Assembly (NCBI GenBank): GCA_034509735.1
Contig: JACGWO010000002.1
Location: 50,837,115 to 50,901,114 of the forward strand
Direction of reading: 5' to 3'
From: Sesamum alatum
Lineage: Eukaryota > Streptophyta > Magnoliopsida > Lamiales > Pedaliaceae
Length of the DNA stretch: 64,000 bases
The position numbers were made by a program, and so were the translations under genes. How positions within the stretch are numbered: the stretch's first letter is position 1; every line of letters starts with the position of its first letter. Below the pieces are notes generated by a model. The model worked only from the letters and a program-made list of their open reading frames with translations. It made no database searches and was not told where the DNA came from. Shown here piece after piece: positions 1 to 10,242 of this stretch.

Positions 1-1488
1 CTGAAGCTGCTGGAAACACGGATTGCCCTGTTAAAATTAAACTTGTTGCTCCACCGGCATATGTCCTTAACACTCAGACCCTTGACAAGGTAACTGCTAT
101 ATGCATGTTTTTGTTTCAACAGCTTGACATTGCTATCTATCTGAAATATTTGTGTTCTCTACTTGTTACAACCTATGTAGCCTCGTTCTTGAAAATTTTC
201 TAACTATGAAGTAGCCAGTCCTGCAGCCAATCACCTTTTGAATTTTGAGTTAGGTGACACAATACATTATTAGCACTAAGACACAATATCTCCGTTTAAT
301 AGTTTACATCATCATTTACCGGAAATAGAGGCTGTGTTTAGCTTCGAATTTTTTCCTACCAAAATTAAGATGTCTACTGAAAGAAAATTAATCACATCCA
401 ATAGGGCCACATTGCTGCACAAAATAGAATACACATGAGCAAGCCGAAAAATACCACCCAAGACTGTGTCAGACTAGCATCAAATACATCAATGCTGATC
501 TAGAGTGTACAGGAGCACACAGATGATGCTCCCTACAAGAGAACACATTTCAAGAAGATCGTCAAACTAGTATAGGATCTTTTCAGTTGCTCCGGAACAT
601 TTTCTTATTAGTCATGCTTAGATCTCATAAAATGCTCGGTTGGTGAAACATGTCTTGATTTTGTCACTTTTCTGCCTTCTTGAGCTTTCTTCTTGTTTTC
701 TGCTTTTATATCCAATGGCCTGAAACAAATTTCTGACAAAGAGGAACATATGATTAATAAGTGAAGCAGGTATCACAAGATGTCATAGGAATCATGGATG
801 CTAAGGCAATTGTTGCCTGCCATCTGGTTTGCATTTTCTACTGACAGGCTGTCACTGTTACCGGTTCTGTTAACCATTTATTTCTTGCTATACTTCGTTA
901 CTCACATGTCCTCAGATTTTACTACGAAGCTTACAATAACCAATTTGATTCTCATCCATCCTTAATTATGTTTTCAAGATTTTAGCAGCAATAGATTTGC
1001 ATTATTTATGTAAGTCATTTGTGTTGTCTATTCTCTTAAATTTGTTATTCTTGTATCATGGAAAACACATGAAAATTGATAAGGTTCTAAACCGACTTCA
1101 TTTGTAATGTACAGGAGCAAGGCATTGCAATCCTTAACCAGGCAATTGAAGCTTGCACACAAGAGATTGAAAGTCACAAAGGAAAACTTACTGTTAAGGA
1201 GGCACCAAGAGCGGTGAGGATCACTATATTCTTTTTCTCAAACTAGATGTTGGATGCCTATTCGCTTCATTGACATTTTGAAGTGTGCCATTTCGTAGTA
1301 TGTTGTCTCTAATACACGTTTAATGAATTTAGGTGAGTGAACGGGAGGACAAATTACTCGCAGAGCATATGGCTACGTTGGGACGTGAAAACGAGGAGGT
1401 TAGTGGTGATGAGGACAGTGAAGAGGAGGAAGATACGGGCATGGGAGAAATCGATGTGGAGAATGCAGGACCTGGAATAACAGAGTGA
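1..1488 (+). CDS. EIF2A: Eukaryotic translation initiation factor 2 subunit alpha, C-terminal part (gene enters from the left)
   Basis: eIF2-alpha is the regulatory subunit of the eIF2 GTPase that brings initiator Met-tRNA to the 40S ribosome in the cytosol; kinases such as GCN2 phosphorylate its N-terminal domain, which lies outside this window. Three coding exons are visible: 1-89, 1115-1213 and 1333-1488, joined by GT-AG introns with phase 0 throughout. They encode about 114 residues. The first part (VAPPAYVLNTQTLDK) and the helix with EQGIAILNQAIEACTQEI match the eIF2-alpha C-terminal alpha/beta domain that contacts eIF2-gamma. The end is an acidic tail (SGDEDSEEEED) of casein-kinase-2 type, as known in plant eIF2-alpha. 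The stop codon is TGA at 1486-1488. Identity is secure from domain and tail; the missing 5' part prevents any statement on the kinase site. Confidence 0.93.
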
Positions 1489-2495
1489 AAAGTCCTGTCT
1501 TTTTCTTACTTGATAAACTTAAATCAACATTTTTGTATGTTTCCTCTTACTCTACTATCCACCACTTCTTATATGAGTGTATGCAATTGATATGAAAATG
1601 TTATTTATAGAGCAGAATTCCAATTTTGACTACAATGTCCAGCACACGTTTATTGCCTTAGAAACACATTTTTTCGTCCCAAGTTTGTGACTTTTATCTT
1701 CTTTTTGAAATTATTTCTCAGAATGGCAGCTTGAATTGTTTTCCATAAATACCCTCATTTAAAAATAATAATGTGGAATTGCAACCATTCAATTTAATTA
1801 TTACTTTCCAAGTGGGGCAATTTTTACACTTATGATTTATTTTATTTTTTTCAATTCTCATTTAAAACCTCGGTGTCCTGTCATATTAAACACAAAATAC
1901 CATGACAAATTAGAGCACATAATAACATTGAGACACACAGGGGGAAGTGAAACGGTTGACGGTACCATAAATGAGAATAGATGCACCGCCACCCACCACG
2001 GCGGTATGAATGTGCTGCCATGGCCGCAGACACCGCCACCGATCTAGAAATTGAAGAAGAGAAAATAAGAAGATCCCAAATAAAGAAAGTCAATTTCTTG
2101 TTGTGTAAATAAAGGGGAAGAGTTTATTTGCAAGAAAACTTCAAAAAGAGACTTTTTCCACCACAATGCCTCCTCGAACCTCTAAGGAATCGCCACGAAA
2201 AGCCTGCAATCCCAGAAATCCATGCGTTAAAAATGTGCACACTCCCATGCAAATAAATAACAACACACACACACTCGGTCTCATTCTTCCTAGATATTCC
2301 CTCCTCACCACCCATCCATCTTCATCCCTTCAATTGAATGTTTGTTTCCTCTCATCTCCATATTTCCATTTTCAACATCAACAATCAACAACTGCACATC
2401 TCTCCCATGAACTTTGCCTACCCACCTCTCTCTCTCCCTCCTTATTTCTTCCGGGAGAATCAACAATCTTGAATCTACGTACGTACATTTCAAAA
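1489..2495. other. Spacer: eIF2-alpha 3' flank and PMT23 upstream region
   Basis: About 1 kb between two co-oriented genes. The first part is T-rich and should hold the eIF2-alpha 3' UTR. The second part should hold the PMT23 promoter and leader; pyrimidine-rich stretches and a short CA run near 2264 are visible. An ATG at 2166 is in frame with the PMT23 start and would add 110 residues, but that extension is low-complexity, shows no family similarity and would bury the signal anchor, so it is more likely untranslated. Confidence 0.6.
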
Positions 2496-5400
2496 ATGGC
2501 GATATCGGTGCCCAGCATCTTGAAAGAAAGGAAATACCCATTTATCTTCATCTTCTTCCTTCTACTCGTCTTCGTCACTTTCCTCCTCGTCTCCGATTCC
2601 CAGTCCCCTATCCTCATTGCTACCAATAATCTTCTTCGACCTGAAGAACCCTTTTCATCCAATCCAAAAAGTTCCTCTCAGAGTAGCATCCCATTGTCCT
2701 CCGACCCGACGAATCCCCCCGTCTCCGGCGTTACGGGTGACAGTAGTATCCCGTTTTCATCCGACACAAAAGAGGGTAGCACCCCATTGTCCTCCGATCC
2801 TCCCGCTTCCAACGCTGCGATTGACAGTAGCATCCCTTTTTCGTCCGACGTCCCAAAAGGTTCCTCTGAGAATAGCACGCCGTTGTCCTCCGACCCGGAC
2901 AATCCTCCCACGTCCAACGCTACGAGTGACAGTAGCATCCCGTTTTCATCTGACCCAAGAAGCTCGTCTGAGAGTGGCGCCTCATTGTCATCCTCCGACT
3001 CGAAAAATCCTCCCGCTTCCAACGCTACGAGTGACAGTGGCAACCCTTTTTCATCCGACCCAGAAAGCTCGCCCGTTTCCAACTCTTCGTCTGAAAGTAG
3101 TGTCCCATTTTCCGAAGACCCGAATAATCCTACCCTTTCCAAGGCTTCGTCGGACTCCGAAATTGGTAGTAGCATTCCCGTTTCCAACGCGTCGCTCGGC
3201 AGTGGCATTTCGTCGAGCAATGAGTCTGCAACTACCAATATCAGTAGCAACCCGAGTACGGGTCATTACACTCAGGTGGCGGATATAGAGTGGGAGCCGT
3301 GTAAGGGAGCGGTGGCGGTGGATTACATACCATGCTTGGACAACTGGAAGGCCATAAAAGCATTGAGGTCCCGTAGGCATATGGAGCACAGGGAGAGGCA
3401 TTGCCCCGACCCCAGTCCGAGATGTTTGGTTCCTCTTCCTGAAGGGTACAAGATCCCGGTCCTGTGGCCGAAGAGCAGGGACATGGTGAGATCACTCATT
3501 CTATGGTGGTAAGGTTTATATTCTTGATTCTCTGGGGGTTTTCTTTTGATTTTTCTGTCTCGATTCCGTCGCATTTCAACAGTTGATCCGTCGCAATTGA
3601 TGTTTGAGATAATGCTGTTAACTGCATGATGCCAAACAAGATCATATACATATATATATTGATTGAGACGGATTACTTCTTATATCTAGTATCCGTCGCT
3701 GTAATAAAGGTCTTCTGAATAAGATGATACTTATGTCAAAAAGTATACTATAATATAATGATGTAAAGACTAACATCCATCTTTGTGTTTTAATCATTTT
3801 GCTCTTGAAAAATGACATGTTTCAGACAAAAATTAACCGAAAACTAATTAAGGCCGACAAAAAATCACAATTTTTGCTTTAGGGACGACTACTACTGCTA
3901 GTGTGGTTAGCCTTATATTATTTTTGTACCACGAATTTAAATTAGATTTTGTTTTCATACTTTCAAGAAGCAGGATTCAGTTTTGTTTAACAAAATGATC
4001 ATTATTTTCCTCAAAACAAGCTGAAATAAATTAGCAATGTATGTTAATTTTGAGACCATTTTTTAGTGTAACATGGTTACTGAATTCATTATTTTCTCAG
4101 ATATGGTACAACAATGTCCCTCATCCTAAGCTTGTGGAATACAAGAAGGATCAGCGTTGGGTGATGAAGAAAGGTGAATACTTTTATTTTCCTGGTGGAG
4201 GCACACAGTTCAGGAATGGAGTCAATTTTTACATCGACTCTATTGAAAAGGTATTTCTGTAGATATGTTGTAATTTCCCCCTTCAATATTGTGATTACGA
4301 TTTTGTTTAGTCTTATGTTCTATGTTGTTTACTCTGATCAACATACTATGTTTCTTGTAATACCTCAGACTTTACCAGGAATTGAATGGGGTAAGAAAAC
4401 AAGGGTGATATTAGACGTTGGCTGTGGCGTTGCTAGCTTTGGTGGTGCATTGCTGGGCAGGAACATCATTACCATGTCGTTAGCCCCAAAGGACGAACAC
4501 GAAGCTCAAATCCAGTTCGCGCTTGAACGTGGAATTCCTGCTGTGCTCTCAGTCATTGGGACACGAAGGCTTACATTTCCAGACAATTCTTTCGATATGA
4601 TTCACTGTGCAAGGTGCAGAGTTCATTGGAACGCTGATGGTAGAATTCTCCTCCGACAAGTTTCAGTTCCATCTTTTACTACAAGTTCATCGTGCTGGTA
4701 ATAAAATTTGCAAACTGTAGGTGGAAAACCAATCTTGGAACTGAACAGAATTCTCAGGCCTGGAGGATATTTCGTATGGTCGGCCACACCGGTGTATAAG
4801 AAGGATGAATGGCATAAGAAAATCTGGAGATGTTAGTAAATTCAGTCAGTTTTCTAATACCACATGAGTAATAGTTTTGTGCATGTTTGACATGTTTTGG
4901 CTATTTCTTGCTCTGTTGCTTGCAGCTATAGTAGCTCTGACAGAATCCATTTGCTGGACGCAAGTGACGAGGTCGTTCTTCCGTTCTTCCCACATTGGCG
5001 TAGCTATATTCCAAAAGCCTGCGTCGTCATCTTGCTATCAAACTCGCAAGGAGAATAAGCCACCTCTCTGTGATATGTCCAGTCGGCCAAACAACTCATG
5101 GTATTATTCGTGAAAAATCAAATGTCGGTCTCATGTTTATTTTTTTTCTGTAGTTATCTTGATGATCTCCGTTGTCGTTCTTTTCTTGCAATAGGTATGT
5201 GCCTCTGGACAGTTGCCTCGTGCCACTGCAAAGCGATGTCCCCAAATGGCCCTCGGCCTGGCCAGAAAGGCTCACCGATAAACCTCCAAGACTCCCTACG
5301 GAAACAGATTCTGAAGAAATGTATAAAGGAGATACCAAACACTGGTCTGCGCTTGTCTCAGAAGTTTATCTTGGAGGTCTTGGTGTTAATTGGTCAAGTG

Positions 5401-6134
5401 TGAGGAATGTCATGGATATGAATGCAGGTTATGGAGGGTAAGATGATTCTTGTTTTCGTATTTATACAATAACGCTACATTTGGATTAATGAATTTGTTA
5501 CTAATCCATAATTTCAAATTTATCAATCCAAATGTTCTTCTGTTTGCAATGTTCTGTCAAAAGCTCCAAACATGTTCTATGTCGTTTGTAGGTTTGCCGC
5601 TGCACTCATTAATCTACAGATTTGGGTGATGAACGTTGTTCCCGTTCCCGTTCAGGAACCGGATACTTTGCCTGTCATATATGACAGAGGGTTGATCGGA
5701 ATTTACCACGACTGGTGTGAATCTTTTAACACATACCCTCGAACTTATGATCTTCTACATGCCAGTTCCCTCTTGGGAAACTTGACTAAGAGGTACCGAT
5801 CAAGTTGCAAACCACATAGTATTTCTATGCCAAAAGGAAAAACACCCATCAATTTGATAGTCATATTTTACGTTACAAATTCTGGAGATTATCTATTTTC
5901 CGAAGAAACTTAAGGTACGTAGTGTGATTGTGGTATTATTTTGTCAGGTGTGATGTAATAGAAGTAGCAGCAGAGATAGACCGGATAGTGAGACCAGGTG
6001 GATATTTGCTGGTTCAGGACAGCACAGAAGTACTAACAGAGGTTTCCCCAATCCTCAAATCACTTCACTGGTCAGTCAATATATATCAAGATCAGTTTCT
6101 TGTTGGTAAGAAAGACTTTTGGCGCCCAGCATGA
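2496..6134 (+). CDS. PMT23: Probable pectin-type methyltransferase PMT23 (DUF248 family), with repeat-expanded stem
   Basis: A type II Golgi membrane protein of the plant putative-methyltransferase family (QUA2/TSD2 relatives), inferred to methylate wall polysaccharides using S-adenosylmethionine. Eight exons: 2496-3485, 4101-4250, 4369-4639, 4721-4831, 4926-5100, 5195-5437, 5592-5792, 5948-6134. They sum to 2328 nt, 775 residues, in frame. Residues 1-14 are a basic cytosolic tail and about 15-33 a signal anchor. Residues 52-256 are a Ser/Pro/Asn-rich stem with several N-glycosylation sequons. The catalytic part starts near 257 (WEPCKG, then a CLDNWKA segment). Family motifs include [23 protein letters not shown], the SAM motif [38 protein letters not shown] and [11 protein letters not shown]. 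The MAISV start matches my memory of PMT23, and the eIF2-alpha and kinase neighbours fit the Arabidopsis At2g40280 context. Substrate is unproven. The family is about 600 residues; the excess is the stem. Confidence 0.92.
2650..3264 (+). repeat. Coding repeat of the PMT23 stem (Ser-Ser-Asp-Pro units)
   Basis: Degenerate tandem repeat inside exon 1 of PMT23. The motif GACAGTAGCATCCC and variants starts at 2739, 2823, 2928 and 3033. The last two spacings are exactly 105 bp (35 residues) and the first is 84 bp (28 residues), so the array expands in whole codons. The protein unit alternates SSIPFSSDP with NPPxSNATSDS blocks. It is more GC-rich than the surrounding gene and creates open frames on both strands that are only shadows. 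Confidence 0.85.
5477..5535. repeat. Short hairpin in PMT23 intron 6
   Basis: A 59-bp inverted repeat in the intron 5438-5591. The outer 11 bases ACATTTGGATT and AATCCAAATGT are perfectly complementary, and the arms extend to about 21 bp with two mismatches. It may be a tiny MITE remnant or chance; no target duplication was seen. Confidence 0.5.
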
Positions 6135-7234
6135 ATGATCATAATTGAACAACCTCTTCTCTTTCCTTTTCCTTCTACATTTTTACACTGTACAATCTTT
6201 ACCTTAAATCTCCCATTCATTGTGCAAGAAAAATGTCTCTTCACATTGTTTACAAATAAAACTAGGTCACTTTTTTGGAGATTACAGTGTTGTCCCCTCC
6301 CGCCCTTTTGTTTAAAAGTTAGGTCGGGTTAAATCTATTATGGCTCAATTAAAGAGATTTAACCCGAGTGGAATATCAGATAATACGGGTTGATGACTGT
6401 CAGGCCATAATATTACACCCACGTAAAATGGTGAATATTACATTTGAATGAGGTTCGAACTCATGATATTCAATTGAGGATTATGGACTTATTTACTAAA
6501 CTATTTTGTTGATAGTGAAAATATTGAATTGTCGATTTTAGGTATGCTATTTTAGAAGAACAAACACGCGCCTTTTATTATTATTTTTTGAGTAAATTGA
6601 TTACAATTATCAATATTAAATGTCGATCATATACTTAAAATTCGGATGTTTCCTAAGATGAAAATTTAGTCATCTTGTTGAATTAGGCAAACTTCTCTTT
6701 CAAAATTTATTCAAGTCAGTCATCAGATAAGCTGATTTTGTTGACAATTGCGAAAATAAATATTGATATAATTGATTGAGTTTGGCCAGATTTAATTGTA
6801 TCCAAACTCGAATTTTTATTAAGAACTCTTTTATATTGTGTTTGGATTGACAGATTTGAGTTTAAAAATTTCAAATTCATAATAATAAATTCATCAAACT
6901 TGTATGGATAAATTCAGGCGGCAAATGATTTCAAATATTTAACCCTTCATTTTGAACAATATTTATGGCATTGTAATGGATTTTAAATTCATTTACCCTA
7001 ATGTGGAGTCATTTCAAATCCTTATTTCAAATCCTCCACTCGAACTCAAATTTTTTCATGCAAATGCAGTTTTATGTTTCTTATAATTTTAATTATATTT
7101 TTTTAAATGAATGAAAAATGTTATATTAGGTTAAATTTGGTTTGACTATTTTATCCTCGGCCTCTGGTATGTTCATCTATCCAAAGTTTGTTGAGAAATT
7201 GTTCACTACTTTGTGTAAACCACCAAACACACTA

Positions 7235-7532
7235 GATAGGTGTTTGCAATATCTTTTGTTTTTATTTTTGAATACGTTGTAGAAAAAGGTGGATTTAAAA
7301 ATAAAATGAAAAATGAAAAAAAGTCAAAGTTGGATTGTTTGAATTAATTTTAAGTAAATATTTGTTATTTTACCAATAAGTTGCAGAAATTGATAAGTAG
7401 ATGCTTATTAAATCAAATTAACTTAATTTAAACAGTTCAAAAGAATAAGTTATATATCAAAAACGCTTTTGTCAACTTACTTTCGATAATAAGCCAATAA
7501 ACGCTTATTCCAATGATTGCAAAACACCTATC
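7235..7532. mobile_element. MITE-like element with 16-17 bp terminal inverted repeats
   Basis: The left end GATAGGTGTTTGCAAT and the right end ATTGCAAAACACCTATC are inverted copies differing by one base, enclosing an AT-rich non-coding interior of about 265 bp. Size, composition and lack of ORF fit a non-autonomous DNA transposon. I could not define a target-site duplication, so the superfamily is open. Confidence 0.65.
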
Positions 7533-7699
7533 AAGTAAAATATTATAAGTTAACCACCACCTACTCATATAGACCCACATAAAGTCGCGTTTCGCGACCT
7601 TAATGAAGTTACAATGTAAAATTTAACCACTAGACCAATGTGTTGGTGGGAAAATTATAATAGATTTCAAGCACTAGTGCTTTCTTTACATTATTTATT

Positions 7700-8110
7700 A
7701 GGGTGAATTACACTTATACTCCCTCTAAAATACGATATTATATTTTTCTTCAAAAGAGTTCCAAATTTACACTCACACCCCCCCCTGAAATTCATTGTTT
7801 ACGCCTAACCCCTTTCCATTAAGATTTGGATGGAAAATGTTGACGTTGGCCAAAAAAACATAAATTTTCAATTATATTTACCCCATTATAAGTATAAAAG
7901 TATTACATTATAATGTTAAATGAGGGGTAAAATTAAAAATTTATGCAAACTTTTTTTGCTGACATCAGCATTTTCAATCCAAACCCTAAATGAAAGGGGG
8001 GTCAAGTATAAACATAAAATTTTCGAAAAGAGTATAAATGTAATTTTAGAACGTCTTTTTGTGGAAAGTATAATTTCACATTTTTTATGGGGTGAGAGTG
8101 TAATTACCCT
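7700..8110. mobile_element. Foldback element, family A, with 7-bp target duplication
   Basis: A 411-bp element starting AGGGTGAATTACACTTATAC and ending GTGTAATTACCCT, which are inverted repeats. The 7-bp direct repeat ATTTATT flanks it at 7693-7699 and 8111-8117. The interior is itself largely palindromic. Partial relatives lie at about 49269-49460 (opposite orientation) and 50370-50620. The frames through it are non-coding. Confidence 0.75.
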
Positions 8111-9852
8111 ATTTATTATGGAAACCTTTTTAATATATTTTACTCTTAAAACTTTAAGGTGTAGCATAAATGATTGACATCAAGGCCACAAAAACAGATG
8201 ATCCCAATAATTATTCAACCTATTGATATTTTTAATGTGCATTAACTTCAACTTTGCGACGATTAATGATGTTAGTACAAAAATATGTGAGCAGGAAAAC
8301 AAAAAGTAAAATTAATAGCAATAAAATGACATTAAAATTTAACAAAAATAACTAAACTGGAAATATTATAAGTTTAAAAAGAAAAAATACTTTCTAAAAT
8401 TATTTTTTCAAGAAAGAAAGAAAACCGGTCGCTTTCCCAGGCCGGTTTGCTTGTTTGTCTGGGATGACGTGGATTTTTCCGACAACTAATTATGAATATC
8501 TTCTTTTCATGATTAAAATGTTTGAATGCGATGAGAAGTCTTCGGTCCTCCAACTAAATTTTATCCAAATTTTAGTAAAAGAATAAGTTTTAGTGTAAAC
8601 AAAACAGAATAATTTGGAAAAGAAAATTTAAAGAGCTCTAGTGGGATTGTTGAAATTTCTTATTTAAATTGATTAAATTAAATGATTATAATATTTTTTA
8701 ATAGTACATAAGTTAAAAAATATATATCTTTCTAAAATCGAAATAGAATTAAAGTTTTTTCAAGAACTCATGTAGACTCTTCCAATAATCTCTCCACAAA
8801 AAATTCTGACGGTAATCCAAACATTGATTGTGTTGACGGATTTTAATCCGTATCAAGTTTGATTGAATACAATTTAATTATACCATGAGTATATTATTTT
8901 TGCTATATTACTTGATATAATAAAACAATTTCATAATGATCAATCATATAATAAAAAAAAAAAAAAAAAATTATGTTGATGTTTAGGTAATTCAAGAATG
9001 TCTATTTTTCAGTATGGATGTTACTTCTTGTACTAACATATGTTGCAAGAATTTCTGCACTATATACAAAACAGATCATTAATAAAGTTTTGTTAAAATT
9101 ATAGAAAATATTGTTACTTAGATTCATTTTTTTCTAAATTGAAGAAAAATGAAGGAAATGAGTGATTTCGACCAAAACTTAAGAAGACCACAAAGTTGGA
9201 AGGTAATGGTTGCGCTTTTCCCTCCAAACTGTCATTCCGTCAATTTTAACAATTCACTACCGGAATGGATTAAAATTATCAAAAAAATAACAGTTTGAAA
9301 ATCAAAAGCGCATGAGTAGTTATGTATGGGATTAAAATCACAATTATCCCATTATTTTTGCTATATTAATTGACATAATAAACGATTTTATAATGATGAA
9401 TCATACAACAAAACAAAATCTATTTATGTAAAATTAAGTATGATTAAATTGAATTTGGAAAAAGAAAACATTGGCGCCACTGACTTGTGGGATTCCTCCA
9501 TGTTTCATTACTCAGTCAAACATCATCATTCAACTTCCTTAACTACTGTCTTTATTAGTTATATATATTTTCATTTTTATATATTAATAAAGCAATATAC
9601 AATCAATTCATAGCCAACACTATTATACAACACACATGCAATTCAATCATCGCCTGGCAGACCAGCCAAGTAATCCCATAATCCCCATATTTTCTCTTTC
9701 TAACATATACTATACAAGTATTTTTCATCATCTGCAGTAGAATCAGCACTGAAAAGTCACCCGCAGCTGAGAAAAATCCACAAAGAATCAGCATCCCTCA
9801 TTTGAATATCCAAGCACACATGCAAAGATCACTGCTTTATCTGATTCTGACG

Positions 9853-9939
9853 ATGAAAAGCCTTTTCCTGAGTTCATTTTTGTTGGTTTTTGAAGTCAAA
9901 AGAAGGCCCTTTTTTGAGGTTTTCAGTTTTTCTGTGTAA
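9853..9939 (+). promoter_or_regulatory. Candidate upstream ORF in the leader of the LRR pseudokinase
   Basis: ATG at 9853 opens 28 codons ending in TAA at 9937-9939, upstream of the main start at 10243. Another ATG at 10236 opens a ten-codon frame ending at 10265 that overlaps the main ATG out of frame. They matter only if transcription begins upstream of them, which the sequence alone does not show. Confidence 0.4.
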
Positions 9940-10242
9940 TTATACTCGACGCGTTTTCAAGAAACAGTCTTCCGGGATTTATTTTTATAGAATCTGGGCA
10001 AGAAGACTCTTTTCTTTAGACCCTTTTATCTCTTTTTCCCCTGTAATTTACTGTTGATTCGTATTTTCAACTCTGTTGCTTAACTTTCTGGGAATTTTGT
10101 TGCTCTTCTGGTGGGCTGGACTGAGTCAACTCGGTTTGTGATTGGAGGGTTCTTCAAGAAACTTGTTGTATTGGTTTTTCTGGTGTTTGCTTGATCATGC
10201 TGAGTTGAAAAAGAATTGTGGGTTCGTGTTAGTTTATGATTG

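Larger units (their letters stand above)
6135..9599. other. Spacer between PMT23 and the LRR pseudokinase
   Basis: AT-rich non-coding DNA. It holds the PMT23 3' UTR, two inverted-repeat elements listed separately (7235-7532 and 7700-8110), and a direct repeat of about 80 bp: 8875-8955 and 9340-9415 share ATTATTTTTGCTATATTA followed by similar sequence, 460 bp apart. Near 6449 a GGTTCGAACTC motif resembles a tRNA B box read on the minus strand, perhaps an old SINE fragment. I see no gene. Confidence 0.6.

Noticed and set aside
2166..2495. In-frame N-terminal extension of PMT23 from ATG 2166
   Set aside because: It would place 110 low-complexity residues before a normal signal anchor, and nothing in the family has this. 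It is most likely leader sequence.
2617..3288. Long alternative frames on both strands over the PMT23 stem
   Set aside because: They are products of the codon-periodic repeat; they have no domain and overlap a well-supported exon.
7920..8177. Overlapping frames on both strands at the family A element
   Set aside because: They read through the inverted repeats of a non-coding foldback element.
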